Source: Blastocladiella emersonii ATCC 22665 (lineage: Eukaryota; Blastocladiomycota; Blastocladiomycetes; Blastocladiales; Blastocladiaceae). Taken from it: a DNA stretch of 64,000 bases. Shown piece after piece: positions 51,412 through 60,392 of this stretch. The stretch lies in contig JANHCV010000014.1 of the NCBI GenBank assembly GCA_025594325.1, forward strand, positions 992,001-1,056,000. Reading direction: 5' to 3'. The first letter of the stretch is position 1, and each line of letters starts with the position of its first letter. The notes under the pieces are model-generated. The model saw only the letters and a program-made list of their open reading frames with translations, ran no database searches and had not been told where the DNA came from. A program made the translations under genes and the position numbers.

Positions 51412-53355
51412 ATGGTCAAGAATATCTTTAACGTCTCAAGTACTGCGTCTCCGACCGTGTCTACCACGGGGGTCCCGGACGTGTCCAAGGCCTACGTTGA
51501 CGCGGCCATCAGTGCCGTGTACGCCACGGTCGGCGCACCTGTTGCTGGCCCTGGCGTGGCAGTCTCAGGGACCACTGTCTCGACCAAGGTCGACAACCAG
51601 ACCCTTGGCGTGGGCGCAGCTGGGCTCTATGTCAAGTCGGTTGGCACGGTACAGCTGCTCCCAGCCAGCGTCACGGCCAACAAGGTCGCCACGATTACAG
51701 CAGGGCAGGTCACAGGCAAGCTCGTCGATGCTCAGCTGGACACTGTGTCTGCGTCCAAGGTCGTGGGCGTGCTCAGTGCGTCCAACCTCCCAGCCGTCGG
51801 AACCTCGGTCCTGGCAGACGGCTCAGTGACAGATGCCAAGGTTGCGTCCGTGTCCGGGTCCAAGCTCGTGGCAGGCACAGTCGGGACCTCGGTCCTGGCA
51901 GACGGCTCAGTGACTGATGCCAAGGTCGCGTCCGTGTCTGGGTCCAAGCTTGTGGCAGGCACAGTCGGCACGGCGGCTCTCATTGACCTGGCAGTCACAG
52001 ATGCCAAGGTCGCGTCCGTGTCTGGGTCCAAGCTCGTTGCAGGGACTATTGGGACGGGAGCCCTGGCAGACGGTGCCGTATTGAACGCCAAACTGGCAGC
52101 TGGCATCGACGGGTCCAAGCTGGCAGCAGGCACGGTTGGCACCTCGGTCCTGGCAGACGCGGCCGTGACCAACGCCAAGCTGGCAACTGGCATTGACGGG
52201 GCCAAGCTCAACGTTGGGTCCATTGGATCTTCCCACCTGGCAGCAGGTGCAGTCACGGACGCCAAGGTTACAGACGTGTCAGCAGTCAAGCTCACTGGGA
52301 TCCTTGACCCTGCCCGCATTGCAGACGGGACCCTGACCAACGCCAAGCTGGCATCCGGCATTGACTCAGCCAAGCTCGCAGGGACCATTGACCTGGCACA
52401 ACTCCCCGACGTCTCGGCCAAGGTCACAGCGGTGAGCGCAGCCTCGGTCGCTGGCACGCTCCCCCAGTCCACCCTTGGGCTTGGCGCTGCCTTTGCCTTT
52501 GCAAGTACGACGGACAGTTTGACATCAAGCACTGGAGCAGTCACCATTGCTGGTGGTCTTGGAGTTGGCAAGCAACTGACTGTGCCCAACGTCCTGGTCC
52601 AGAATGCCACAAGCGCAAACCTTGTCTTTGACTTGGCTGCCAATACATTGACGTACGTCGACTTTAAGCAGGCAGGCGTACTGCGAAGCAACCTGGCATG
52701 CACAGCGGCGGGTAACATTGAGATTGCGTCTGCAACCACGGGTGGGGTCTCCCTTGTGGCAGGTGGCGGCAACGTGGTTGTGGGCTCGGCGACGCTTGGC
52801 ACAGAAAAGCTCCGCGTCAATGGCACTGGTCGCTTCACAGGGCAGCTCACCCTTGACCTCACTCCAGTGGCAGGCACCGACGCGGCAAACAAGGCGTACG
52901 TTGACTTGCAGTCTGGCATGACCTGGTATGTCGCTCAGGCCAAGCACCGCTCTACAAACGGAGTGACCACGGGCAGCAAGATCATTGGCGGCACAGCATT
53001 GACGGGCCCGGCCACCTTTGCGTTCCAGTCCACGGCAGGCGCGTTCACGTCTGTGATCAATGGATGTGTCAAACCCCCTGTCAGTGGCTACTACCTCGTC
53101 CATGCAAAGGGCTACTACGCAAACGGCGCGCTCCCTGGAGCCCACACTGTGAACTTTGCGCTGTACAATATGACGGACATGATTGCAGTGTCGCTTGTCA
53201 CTGGGTGCCGCGCTGAAGGCAACGTCCAGTTCCTTCAGTTCTCGAGCATTGAGTACCTTGACGCGGCCAAGAGCTACTCTTTCATCTGGATCCCATTGGT
53301 CGCAATTGCCAACAACTGCCAGGTCATCATTCAAAGCTACTGGACCCTGCTCTAA
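51412..53355 (+). CDS. PLV fibre/tail-fibre-like protein
   Basis: 647 aa from the ATG at 51412 (MVKNIFNVSSTASPTVSTTG). Residues about 130-350 form tandem repeats of roughly 25-27 residues: TSVLADGSVTDAKVASVSGS-KLVAGTVG, then ALADGAVLNAKLAAGIDGSK and LADAAVTNAKLATGIDGAK. This is the beta-helical/trimeric pattern of phage tail fibres and adhesins. DAANKAYVD near residue 510 is also a fibre signature. The last 140 residues (TWYVAQAKHRSTNGVTTGSK ... SGYYLVHAKGYYANGALPGA ... YSFIWIPLVAIANNCQVIIQ) look like a C1q/TNF-type jelly-roll head. Probable role: host attachment. The stop overlaps the 3' end of the convergent integrase by 4 bp. DNA repeats mirror the protein repeats, so length changes by slippage are likely. 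Confidence 0.75.
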   Translation: MVKNIFNVSSTASPTVSTTGVPDVSKAYVDAAISAVYATVGAPVAGPGVAVSGTTVSTKVDNQTLGVGAAGLYVKSVGTVQLLPASVTANKVATITAGQVTGKLVDAQLDTVSASKVVGVLSASNLPAVGTSVLADGSVTDAKVASVSGSKLVAGTVGTSVLADGSVTDAKVASVSGSKLVAGTVGTAALIDLAVTDAKVASVSGSKLVAGTIGTGALADGAVLNAKLAAGIDGSKLAAGTVGTSVLADAAVTNAKLATGIDGAKLNVGSIGSSHLAAGAVTDAKVTDVSAVKLTGILDPARIADGTLTNAKLASGIDSAKLAGTIDLAQLPDVSAKVTAVSAASVAGTLPQSTLGLGAAFAFASTTDSLTSSTGAVTIAGGLGVGKQLTVPNVLVQNATSANLVFDLAANTLTYVDFKQAGVLRSNLACTAAGNIEIASATTGGVSLVAGGGNVVVGSATLGTEKLRVNGTGRFTGQLTLDLTPVAGTDAANKAYVDLQSGMTWYVAQAKHRSTNGVTTGSKIIGGTALTGPATFAFQSTAGAFTSVINGCVKPPVSGYYLVHAKGYYANGALPGAHTVNFALYNMTDMIAVSLVTGCRAEGNVQFLQFSSIEYLDAAKSYSFIWIPLVAIANNCQVIIQSYWTLL

Positions 53356-54464
53356 AGCCCAAGGTCCCACTTTTCTTGGACTTGGACTGGGACGCGCCTG
53401 ACCCGGGTCGAGGGCTCCCTTGGCGTGACTGGGGTATGCGCAACAGGGAGCCTTGGAAGACCTGGACCTACGCGCTGCCTTGTTGGCGGGTCCTGGGTCG
53501 CTGTGACTGGCTGGACGTCGCTGCGTGGATAGAAGCCCTTGAGGCCTTGGACCTTGTAGCTTGGATTGCTCACGCCTGACCCCTTGCGCACGACCTGGAC
53601 CTGGCTCACAGTTGTCAACCAGACCGGCTTCCCCTTGGCCTCCATGGCAGTCTTGTACGGCTCGCGGACTTGGACCTGGGTCCCTACCTTCAACAATGCG
53701 CTCAGAGGGTCGCCCTCAGGCTTGCCCTTGGCAGCTCGGATCTCCTTGAGCTCTTGCTTGGCCGTTTCGCGGGGCATGTCATGGAACGCGTTGGGTGCCT
53801 TGCTTGTGGCCCTCGACTTGCTGCTGTTGATCACAGATTCAATGGTCTCGAGGTGCTTGGGCCAGTTGTTGTTGCCCGGGATGGACAGCCACGGTGTGAG
53901 CATCCGGCGGATGGTCCCGTTCATACGCTCAACGACACCTTGACCGTATGGCACTCCTGCCTTACCCTTGATGTGCTTGGCCTTGGTCCCGGCCTCTATG
54001 CCAAAGAACTCGGTCCCATTGTCTGTCTGGATCGTGGCAGGTGCAAGGCTGTGCTTGGCGACCACGCTGGACCATGCTTCCCGCGTCTTGTCCTTGGTCT
54101 TGATGGGTTGGAGGTAGACGCGGCGGCTTGCCAGGTCGACACACGTGAGAATGTAACGGAAGCCCTTGTACGTACCGTTTTCGCCCATGTCAATGAGGTC
54201 GAGCTGAAAGTTGCGGCCAGGACTTGTTGAGTTGATGCTTCGAATGTCTCGGCGCTTCTGAGGTGCGCGTTTGTACTGCTGCCACACAGACTGTTCACCG
54301 AGCCATCTCTCAAGCTGGGCGCGGTAGATGTGCTTCCCTGTGTGCTCTTGGTCAACAATGTCAAAGAGACGCCGGACCCCAACCCCAACATGGCCACGTT
54401 TGTAGTACAAGTCTGTCAGGAATGCTTGCTGTGCGTCTGTGAGCGGCTCTTTGTGGGCATACAT
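53352..54464 (-). CDS. PLV rve-type DDE integrase
   Basis: 370 aa from the ATG at 54464 (MYAHKEPLTDAQQAFLTDLY). The catalytic core of the retroviral/Polinton integrase family is visible: the first D in FQLDLIDMG, the second D in IQTDNGTEFF and the E in GVVERMNGTIRRMLTPW. An N-terminal part (YKRGHVGVGVRRLFDIV) precedes the core. A basic SH3-like C-terminal part (VGTQVQVREPYKTAMEAKGK) and a Pro/Arg-rich tail follow. It cuts and joins the element ends to target DNA and produces the short duplication seen. All three acidic residues are present. Confidence 0.9.
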   Translation of the reverse strand: MYAHKEPLTDAQQAFLTDLYYKRGHVGVGVRRLFDIVDQEHTGKHIYRAQLERWLGEQSVWQQYKRAPQKRRDIRSINSTSPGRNFQLDLIDMGENGTYKGFRYILTCVDLASRRVYLQPIKTKDKTREAWSSVVAKHSLAPATIQTDNGTEFFGIEAGTKAKHIKGKAGVPYGQGVVERMNGTIRRMLTPWLSIPGNNNWPKHLETIESVINSSKSRATSKAPNAFHDMPRETAKQELKEIRAAKGKPEGDPLSALLKVGTQVQVREPYKTAMEAKGKPVWLTTVSQVQVVRKGSGVSNPSYKVQGLKGFYPRSDVQPVTATQDPPTRQRVGPGLPRLPVAHTPVTPREPSTRVRRVPVQVQEKWDLGL

Positions 54465-54492
54465 TGTATTAACAAAGGCGGAGACAAAAGGA

Positions 54493-55643
54493 TTACTGAG
54501 GCGTCATGTAGTAGGTCAAGGCAACAGGGACGCTGTGACCCATCTTGTGTGCGCAGTCAGCAATAGCTTGCTGTGCGGCAAAGTTCTCACTGGTCAAGAT
54601 ACGGCGGATCACTGCCACGCCGCCATCCTCAAAGCCAACTGTCTCTGCAGCCTGGTGAATTGACTTGCACCAGGTGTTGCTAACCCTCTTGCAGAGCATG
54701 GTGTCCTTGAGCTCCTTGCGGGTGTAGTTGTTGAAGACAAAGTCATGGCCTTTGGCGAGACGCTGGGCAATGATACGCTTGAGAGCGGTGGCGACCTTGG
54801 GCTCACTAACTGTGTGCGAGAAGTTGTAGCCACAGCCCTCTGTCTTGACAATGACATCGCCGGCCAGAATCTGGGTCTCTGGGTTGTAGTACGGGTACCC
54901 AGTGATTGGCTTTGTGGTCAGGAACGCAGGGTCGCTGCGCACTGCACTCACAACTTGGAGGTACAGACGCAGAAGCCCCGTGCCCGAGTCCCAGCCCTTT
55001 GCATCAACAATAGCAGTGCGAATGGCGTCACAGCTCGGGAGCGCACCAGACTCGAGTTCCTTGCGCATGTCGCGGAAGTTGGCAGCGTCCTGCTTCTTGG
55101 CCTCTGTGTACTTGGCCCTGAGTTCAGGCTGACCATTCCAGGTGCAGTACTTGGCCAGGGCCTTGAGCGTCTCAACCTGCAGCCCCTGCTTGCCCTTGGA
55201 CGCGCGGTACGCTGCCACAGCTTTGGACACGGCATCAACGTCTTCAATGTCCATGCCCGACTTGGCAAAGGCACAGAGCACACGGGATGTCTTGGCCTTG
55301 TCCGTGTCGCTCAGCTCAACCAGTTCCCCGTGCTTGTTCTGAACACGCGCGTTGACGCACGCCGCAATGGATTCCTTGGTCATCTGCGCGTACTTGACCT
55401 GGGGGTCAGTGTCCATGGGCTCGCCAGACTTGTCGATGGGGGTGTGATTGGGACAGTGATTGCAGTTACGTGACACTGCAGCCAGCGCGGTGAGGCTGGT
55501 CTCAACTCCCTTGAGCCGCTTGTCAAAGGATGCCAGCATGCCAGCAGCGGCTTGATACCATCGAGCACTTGGTGCACTACATTGGCGGCAAAGTGCTGAG
55601 CAAGGGCAATGGCGACCTGGGAGGCAAGAGAGTCAAGCGCCAT
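54493..55643 (-). CDS. PLV tyrosine-recombinase-like protein with a frameshift
   Basis: The ATG at 55643 opens MALDSLASQVAIALAQHFAA. Near 55540 the frame changes by one base (LDGIKPLLA to GMLASFDKRLKG) and then runs to 54493. The last 60 residues (VIRRILTSENFAAQ, then CAHKMGHSVPVALTYYM) have the R..., MGHS and TYY arrangement of box II of tyrosine recombinases. An upstream NNYTRKELKDTML could hold the first arginine. The middle is helical and K-rich with a CNHCPNH zinc-like motif near the start. If correct, the element has both a DDE integrase and a tyrosine recombinase; the assignment rests on short motifs. Promoter motif TTTTTGTTGACAGTC at 55652-55666. The frameshift may be a sequence error. 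Confidence 0.5.
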
Positions 55644-55651
55644 GGTTTACT

Positions 55652-55666
55652 GACTGTCAACAAAAA
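55652..55666 (-). promoter_or_regulatory. PLV promoter motif before the recombinase-like gene
   Basis: Minus-strand TTTTTGTTGACAGTC followed by AGTAAACC and the ATG at 55643; same layout as at 49288 and 48458. Confidence 0.6.
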
Positions 55667-55716
55667 GGCTCCATGGGCTCAAGTGCGTTTGAACGCAACG
55701 TTCTTTTTTCTGGGTA

Positions 55717-56035
55717 GCTGGGCCTGGGTCAGGGTCAGGGTGGTGGCAAGTCATGGACCGTGGGAGGGCCCAGGTCACGGTTTGAGAGGTTTGTGACCTC
55801 GGACCCTACTGGCTCCCAAGTCGGGAGCATGGGGGGTCCGTGACTTTGCCCTCAGTCGCTGCCCAGGTCACGGTTCAAGGATCGTGACCTGAGACGCGAT
55901 TGGCTCCCAAGTTGGGAGCATGGGGGAGGTCGTGTCTGGGTCAGGGTCAGGTCACGCAAGGGCAGCTGGGTCAGGGTCAGGGTCAGGTCACGCAAGGGCA
56001 GCTGGGTCAGGGTCAGGGTCAGGTCACGGCCAGCA
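55717..56035. repeat. GGGTCA-type tandem repeats in the PLV non-coding hub
   Basis: The divergent gap between the recombinase-like and polymerase-helicase genes holds hexamer runs GGGTCAGGGTCAGGGTCAGG. Two full copies of a longer unit (GCAAGGGCAGCTGGGTCAGG...) lie at about 55934-56030. Two copies of the inverted repeat GGCTCCCAAGTTGGGAGC lie near 55810 and 55901. This is the only sizeable non-coding internal region, so an origin of replication or promoter hub is plausible. Confidence 0.7.
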
Positions 56036-56150
56036 GCAATAGCGATAATCGCGGCACTTCAAGTACACGGCCCTGCCCCTGCTCCCAGACTGCGTTTTTC
56101 CGCATCAAAGTACAATGCTTTTTTCTGTGCTCAACAGTAACTACTCGGCC

Positions 56151-58457
56151 ATGCCCCAGCTAACCAAGATCGCCAAGACCCTCGACTACACCAAGTCCAT
56201 GTTCACGGACTCGCGCCAGGTTGTGCTGCGTGAGTACTACAACAAGGACGTGCTTGATGGGCTCTGCGCGCGGTACTCGGGCATCAACGCTGAGGTCAAG
56301 AAGAAGCTCAAGGCCTACGCGGCGCTGGCCAAGGCGAGCTACAGCGGCGGCAAGGAGACTGTGTACTTGTTCACCACGCGGTCGACCTTGGTTGAGAAGA
56401 AGTTTGGCCGACTCTACGCCACGTCGCCGTCGCTCCAGAGCTTCAGCAAGGACCTCATCCGCAGCCCGCTGGCCAAGGGCGTGCTCCAGGACCTTGACAT
56501 GAAGGGCGCGGCGCCGTCGATCCTCCGCGGCGTCTGCCAGCACTACAACCTTGGCCACGGCGTCTTTGACCAGTACCTCGCCAACCGCACGGCCGCGCTG
56601 GCCAAGTGGGGGCTCGGGGATAAGCAGGAGTTCCTCTCAATGCTGTTCAACGAGTTCGTTGACCCAGACGCGGTGCACCCTGAGCTTGTGGCCTTCCACC
56701 ACATGCTGTACGGCTCGCTGTACAAGCTGATTGAGAAGGACTTTCCGCACGTTGTCAAGGCGTCCAAGCCTTGCGTGGACAAGACCATGAACAAGGGTTT
56801 GGTGCTCTCCAACCTGTTCCAGGCCGTCGAGTCAATCCTCCTGATGCGCGCCATTGACTTTGCCCGCGCCAACAACCTTGTGCCAAGCGTGCTTGTGTTT
56901 GACGGGTTCATGGTCAAGAAGGACGACTGCGTCAACGCCGAGCTGCTTGCCAAGATGTCCGCCAACACGCTCAAGTACACGGGCTTTGAGGTGGAGTGGG
57001 ACGAGAAGGAGATCACGGTGCCTGAGTCCAAGGACAAGGGCAAGCTCCCCGACTTTTGCAAGGACCCGGCCGCGTTTGTTGCCATGCAGCTTGAGCGTGA
57101 CCCGCACTACGACGACGACTGGATTGGCAAGGTTGTCACCCACTACCTCAGCCACAAGGTGGACGAGGACAAGCAGTCGTGGAAGGAGGTTGTGATCAAG
57201 TACGTGGGCAAATTTGTCCGCAAGGACCTGGTCGGCGAGATGTACTTTCGCCGCACTGTGACCAACGCCTGGGATACCAACGGTGAGGACAACGTGAAGC
57301 AGGCGTGCAGCACGGGGGCCATCAAGTACGCTCCACAGGTCAAGGCGCTCATCTTTGACATGCACAAACCGCAGTGGGGCCCGTCTCACCAGAACGGCCT
57401 CGTGGTCGACTACTTTAACGCGTTCTACGGGTTTGCGGCCACGGACCTTGGCTGCAACATTGAGCCCGAGTTGATTGTCATGTACCTCAAGTACATTTGC
57501 GACGTGGTCTGCAGCGGCAACGAGGAAGAGTACGCGTATGTCCTCAAGTGGATCCAGTGCCTGCTCACCACGGGCAAGGCCAATGGCGTGATGCTGCTGC
57601 TGACGGGTCTTGAGGGCGTGGGCAAGGGCAAGTTCAACCACCTTCTGGCCCAGTACATTATCGGCCGCAAGAACATGGTGTCCATCAGCAACGGGCCGAC
57701 GTGGCTCAAGGGTGAGTTCAACTCAGAGATCGCCCACAAGATGCTTGTGCTGTTTGATGAGATGCCCTCCAGCAAGCCAGCCGAGCTCAAGAACGCGTTT
57801 GACAAGCTCAAGAGCATGGTCACCGAGGACAAGCTCATTGTCAACGAAAAGTACATGAAACGCAAGGAGGTCAAGAACGTCAACAACTTTATGATCGCGA
57901 CCAACAACTGTGACGTGCTGCCACTCACCAAGACTGGTCGCCGCGAGTTCGTCCTCAAGATGTCCAACATCAAGTGCCAGGACAAGAACTACTTTGGCGA
58001 GCTTGACGCGTTTGTCAAGGAGCACGCCAACGAGATCTTTACCTACATCCTCCGCCTCGACCTCTCGCACCTGACGCTGTCCAAGTTCCCGCGCAACCAG
58101 GCCCGCAACAACGCCATCATGGCGGCACTGGAGCCGGTTCCCGCGCTGGCCATGGACATCATGGAGTACGGCGGCTTCCCGCTCAACCTCCTGGACCACA
58201 CGCGCCAGGTCGAAGTTGTGCCAGAGCTTGAGGCAGACGCGTTCTACAAGTTTTACCGCAAGTACGCCAAGAAGCGCTTCCCTGGCCGCTCGTCCATGTC
58301 GCAGACCAAGTTCGGCGAGTACATCAAGCGCGAAGTCAACCCGGCCAACAAGCAGGAGCTCTTCGAGGTGACGCGTTGCACCGTGAATCGCCGCAAGCTT
58401 CGCATCTACAAGTACCGCGGGCCGTACACAGTTGAGCTGTCCAAAGACGAGATGTAA
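56151..58457 (+). CDS. PLV TVpol-like polymerase/primase fused to SF3 helicase
   Basis: 768 aa from the ATG at 56151 (MPQLTKIAKTLDYTKSMFTD); an upstream in-frame ATG at 56115 adds 12 residues but overlaps the promoter-like CTTTTTTCTG..CAACAGTAAC. The N-terminal half has DLDMKGAAPSILRGVCQHYN (acidic motif A-like) and VPSVLVFDGFMVKKDDCVN (motif C-like), the layout of the TVpol family A-related domain of virophages and PLVs. The C-terminal half is an SF3 helicase. Walker A is LLLTGLEGVGKGKFNHLL, Walker B is MLVLFDEMPSS and motif C is NNFMIATNNCD, followed by the arginine-containing GRREFVLKMS. It is the replication protein of the element and appears intact. Confidence 0.85.
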   Translation: MPQLTKIAKTLDYTKSMFTDSRQVVLREYYNKDVLDGLCARYSGINAEVKKKLKAYAALAKASYSGGKETVYLFTTRSTLVEKKFGRLYATSPSLQSFSKDLIRSPLAKGVLQDLDMKGAAPSILRGVCQHYNLGHGVFDQYLANRTAALAKWGLGDKQEFLSMLFNEFVDPDAVHPELVAFHHMLYGSLYKLIEKDFPHVVKASKPCVDKTMNKGLVLSNLFQAVESILLMRAIDFARANNLVPSVLVFDGFMVKKDDCVNAELLAKMSANTLKYTGFEVEWDEKEITVPESKDKGKLPDFCKDPAAFVAMQLERDPHYDDDWIGKVVTHYLSHKVDEDKQSWKEVVIKYVGKFVRKDLVGEMYFRRTVTNAWDTNGEDNVKQACSTGAIKYAPQVKALIFDMHKPQWGPSHQNGLVVDYFNAFYGFAATDLGCNIEPELIVMYLKYICDVVCSGNEEEYAYVLKWIQCLLTTGKANGVMLLLTGLEGVGKGKFNHLLAQYIIGRKNMVSISNGPTWLKGEFNSEIAHKMLVLFDEMPSSKPAELKNAFDKLKSMVTEDKLIVNEKYMKRKEVKNVNNFMIATNNCDVLPLTKTGRREFVLKMSNIKCQDKNYFGELDAFVKEHANEIFTYILRLDLSHLTLSKFPRNQARNNAIMAALEPVPALAMDIMEYGGFPLNLLDHTRQVEVVPELEADAFYKFYRKYAKKRFPGRSSMSQTKFGEYIKREVNPANKQELFEVTRCTVNRRKLRIYKYRGPYTVELSKDEM

Positions 58458-58523
58458 CGAGTCCAGAGACTCCTTTGTGAATACAACTTTGTACCTTTTG
58501 TTTACTGTACTTGCAGCGACCGT

Positions 58524-59580
58524 TCACGGCAGCCTGGACCGGGTTGCCCGCCCTTTGAACCGTTCGCCGTAAGCCATGGACCGGGTTCAATGGACCAAGT
58601 CGATTGAAATTCGCTTGGGGTAAGCCATGGACCGGGTGGACCGGGTTGAGGGGGTCGATTGACCTTTAGGGATTTGAAAGGGGGGGAAGAGTGGCACTGG
58701 AGCGGTCCCTCCCCCCCTTTTCACTACACTGTTACTTTAAAACAACCCGGTCAACCCGGTCAACCCAGTCCATGGCTTACCCCAAGCGAATTTCATGGAC
58801 CGGGTTGTCTTTGAACCCGGTCCAGTGAGCTCAAACCCGGTCCAGTTCGGGGCGGCCATCGAGAGCCGTCAGGGGCTGGTCGCTGACCTGGGTCGCTGCT
58901 CGCGTTCTTGGACTGACCGCCGACCTCTCGTGGAATTATTCCGAGAGCCTTCAAGGGCCTATTGCCGCGACCAAGTCGCCGACCAAGTCGTGGGCCGGCT
59001 TGTAGAGTGACTCTGTGGTCGCGTTGCGTTGCGCGTCTGGGGCATGTGATCGCTGCTCCCCCCTCCCCCCTCCCCCACGCCCACCTGCTTCGGCCTTCAG
59101 CCTCCGATCCGGGTGGCGAAATCCCTAAGGGCGGTGACAGACGGGCTCAGGGACGGGCTCGGGGGTCAGGTCAGGGACCAGACCAGGGAACTCTGTCAGT
59201 GGGTAGCCGCAGCTGCGCTGCTCTTCGTCTCGCTGCGCTCGCCGGCCGCCGCCGACCGCTCGGGGTAAGCGATGGTCAGCCCAAGGGGTTGGTTAGGGAC
59301 GGGCTCGGGGGTCAGGTCAGGGACTCACTCCTCAACCACTCGCCCCCTCCCTTCCACCCACCCTCCCGCCCACCTGCTTCGGCCTTCGGCCTCCGTCCGC
59401 GTGTTGTGTTCCCTAAGGGAACACGACATTTGAATCCAACATATTATTAACCACCCGGGGTAAGCAACTGGGTCTCACGTGGTTACCCCGAGTGACTGCC
59501 GCCGACCGCTCGGGGTAAGCAATTGGTCAGCCCGAGTGGCAGTGGGTCAGCCCATGTCATATCCCTTAAGGGATACGACA
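58524..59580. repeat. PLV right terminal inverted repeat
   Basis: Reverse complement of 44408-45463 with few differences, one extra base and one mismatch in the tip palindrome (TGTCATAT against TGTCGTAT). The inner border is where ...GGCTGCCGTGA stops matching. Confidence 0.95.
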
Positions 59581-60392
59581 GAAGTGACCAAGGAAGGCCT
59601 GTGCCAGTTCGAGGACAACTTTGACGTCCACCCAGACCTGTGGAGCTTCGTGAACCGCATCCTCAAGTCCTACACCAAGGAGAGCAAGTGGGTCCATGCC
59701 TTTGCCCCGCTTGACCACGTCAACAAACGCGTGTGGGCAAACCTCATGGACGAGCCGACCGTGGCTGAGCTCGTTGCCACCCTGACAGAGTCAGCTGCTC
59801 AGGGCAATGGGGACGCAGAGATTATGCTTCGTGGGGGCCGTTTGCGCACTATGCGTTTGCCAAGGCTCTCGGCGCGTACCTCAAGACCGGCGTCATGCCT
59901 GGAAACCCTGAGCTCCTTCAGGCCAACGTCACGGTGCTTGCCAACATCCTGATCGCGCGCATTGTCACGGTCCTCCGCCGCCACAAACTCCTCCGCGGCG
60001 CCACCCAGCTCGCCGCCGCGCGCGCCAAGAGCAAGGTCGTGGACGCCGTCGTGCATGTCGTTGCGCAGCGCGCGTGCGCCGTGGGCGAGTTTGGCAACGA
60101 GCCCGTTAACGGAATCTGGGGCCTGTTCATGAACCCAATCCCGATGATGTACGAGGTCCCGCACCGCCTGCTGACACACGCCTTGCGCCGGATCAAGCTG
60201 CTGGCCGCATTCATTGACCTTGTCCTCAAGCGCATGGTCGCCGTGTTTGACCGCGAGGCCGCCAAATCGGAGACTGGCGTGCCGATCTTTGAACTAGCCA
60301 AGGATGTCATGTGGCCCATCTTCTACGACGTCGTCCTGTGCAAGATTCTTGCGATTGCAAACAAGGTTGTTGCAGCCCGTGGTCAAGTCTGA
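59581..60392 (+). pseudogene. 3' part of host gene interrupted by the virus; also frameshifted
   Basis: It begins with the right GAAGT duplication (59581-59585). The frame continues VTKEGLCQFEDNFDVHPDLW, FVNRILK and HAFAPLDHVNKRVWANLMDE, closely matching the paralogue at 63457 (FVNRCLKRYADD, FAPLAHVNHSIWANLMEL). Near 59818 the frame breaks at GNGDAE. The adjacent frame goes on DYASWGPFAHYAFAKALGAY, then NPELLQANVTVLANILIARI to the stop at 60392. So there are two lesions: the 15-kb insertion and a one-step frame change. The family is unknown to me; it is helical, with no membrane segment. Confidence 0.7.

Larger units (their letters stand above)
44408..59580. mobile_element. Integrated Polinton-like virus (PLV), 15.17 kb
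   Basis: The element is bounded by inverted repeats of about 1,056 bp with palindromic tips and a 5-bp GAAGT duplication. It encodes a capsid set (major and minor capsid proteins, packaging ATPase), an rve integrase, a TVpol-type polymerase/primase fused to an SF3 helicase, a fibre-like protein, a tyrosine-recombinase-like protein and orphan virion-type genes. No protein-primed family B polymerase and no adenain-like protease were found, so it belongs with Polinton-like viruses rather than classical Polintons/Mavericks. Gene order from the left: small ORFs, minor capsid, 88-aa protein, major capsid, ATPase, long orphan and 84-aa orphan on the minus strand; fibre on plus; integrase and recombinase-like on minus; TVpol-helicase on plus. 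Two core genes carry breaks, so this copy may be inactive unless these are sequence errors. Confidence 0.92.

Noticed and set aside
56115-56150. ATG at 56115 as start of the polymerase-helicase gene
   Set aside because: The 36 bp before the ATG at 56151 resemble the element's promoter motif, so the downstream ATG is preferred; not excluded.
44408-59580. Classification as a classical Polinton/Maverick
   Set aside because: No protein-primed family B polymerase and no adenain-like protease could be found; replication gene is TVpol-SF3 helicase and the duplication is 5 bp rather than the usual 6.
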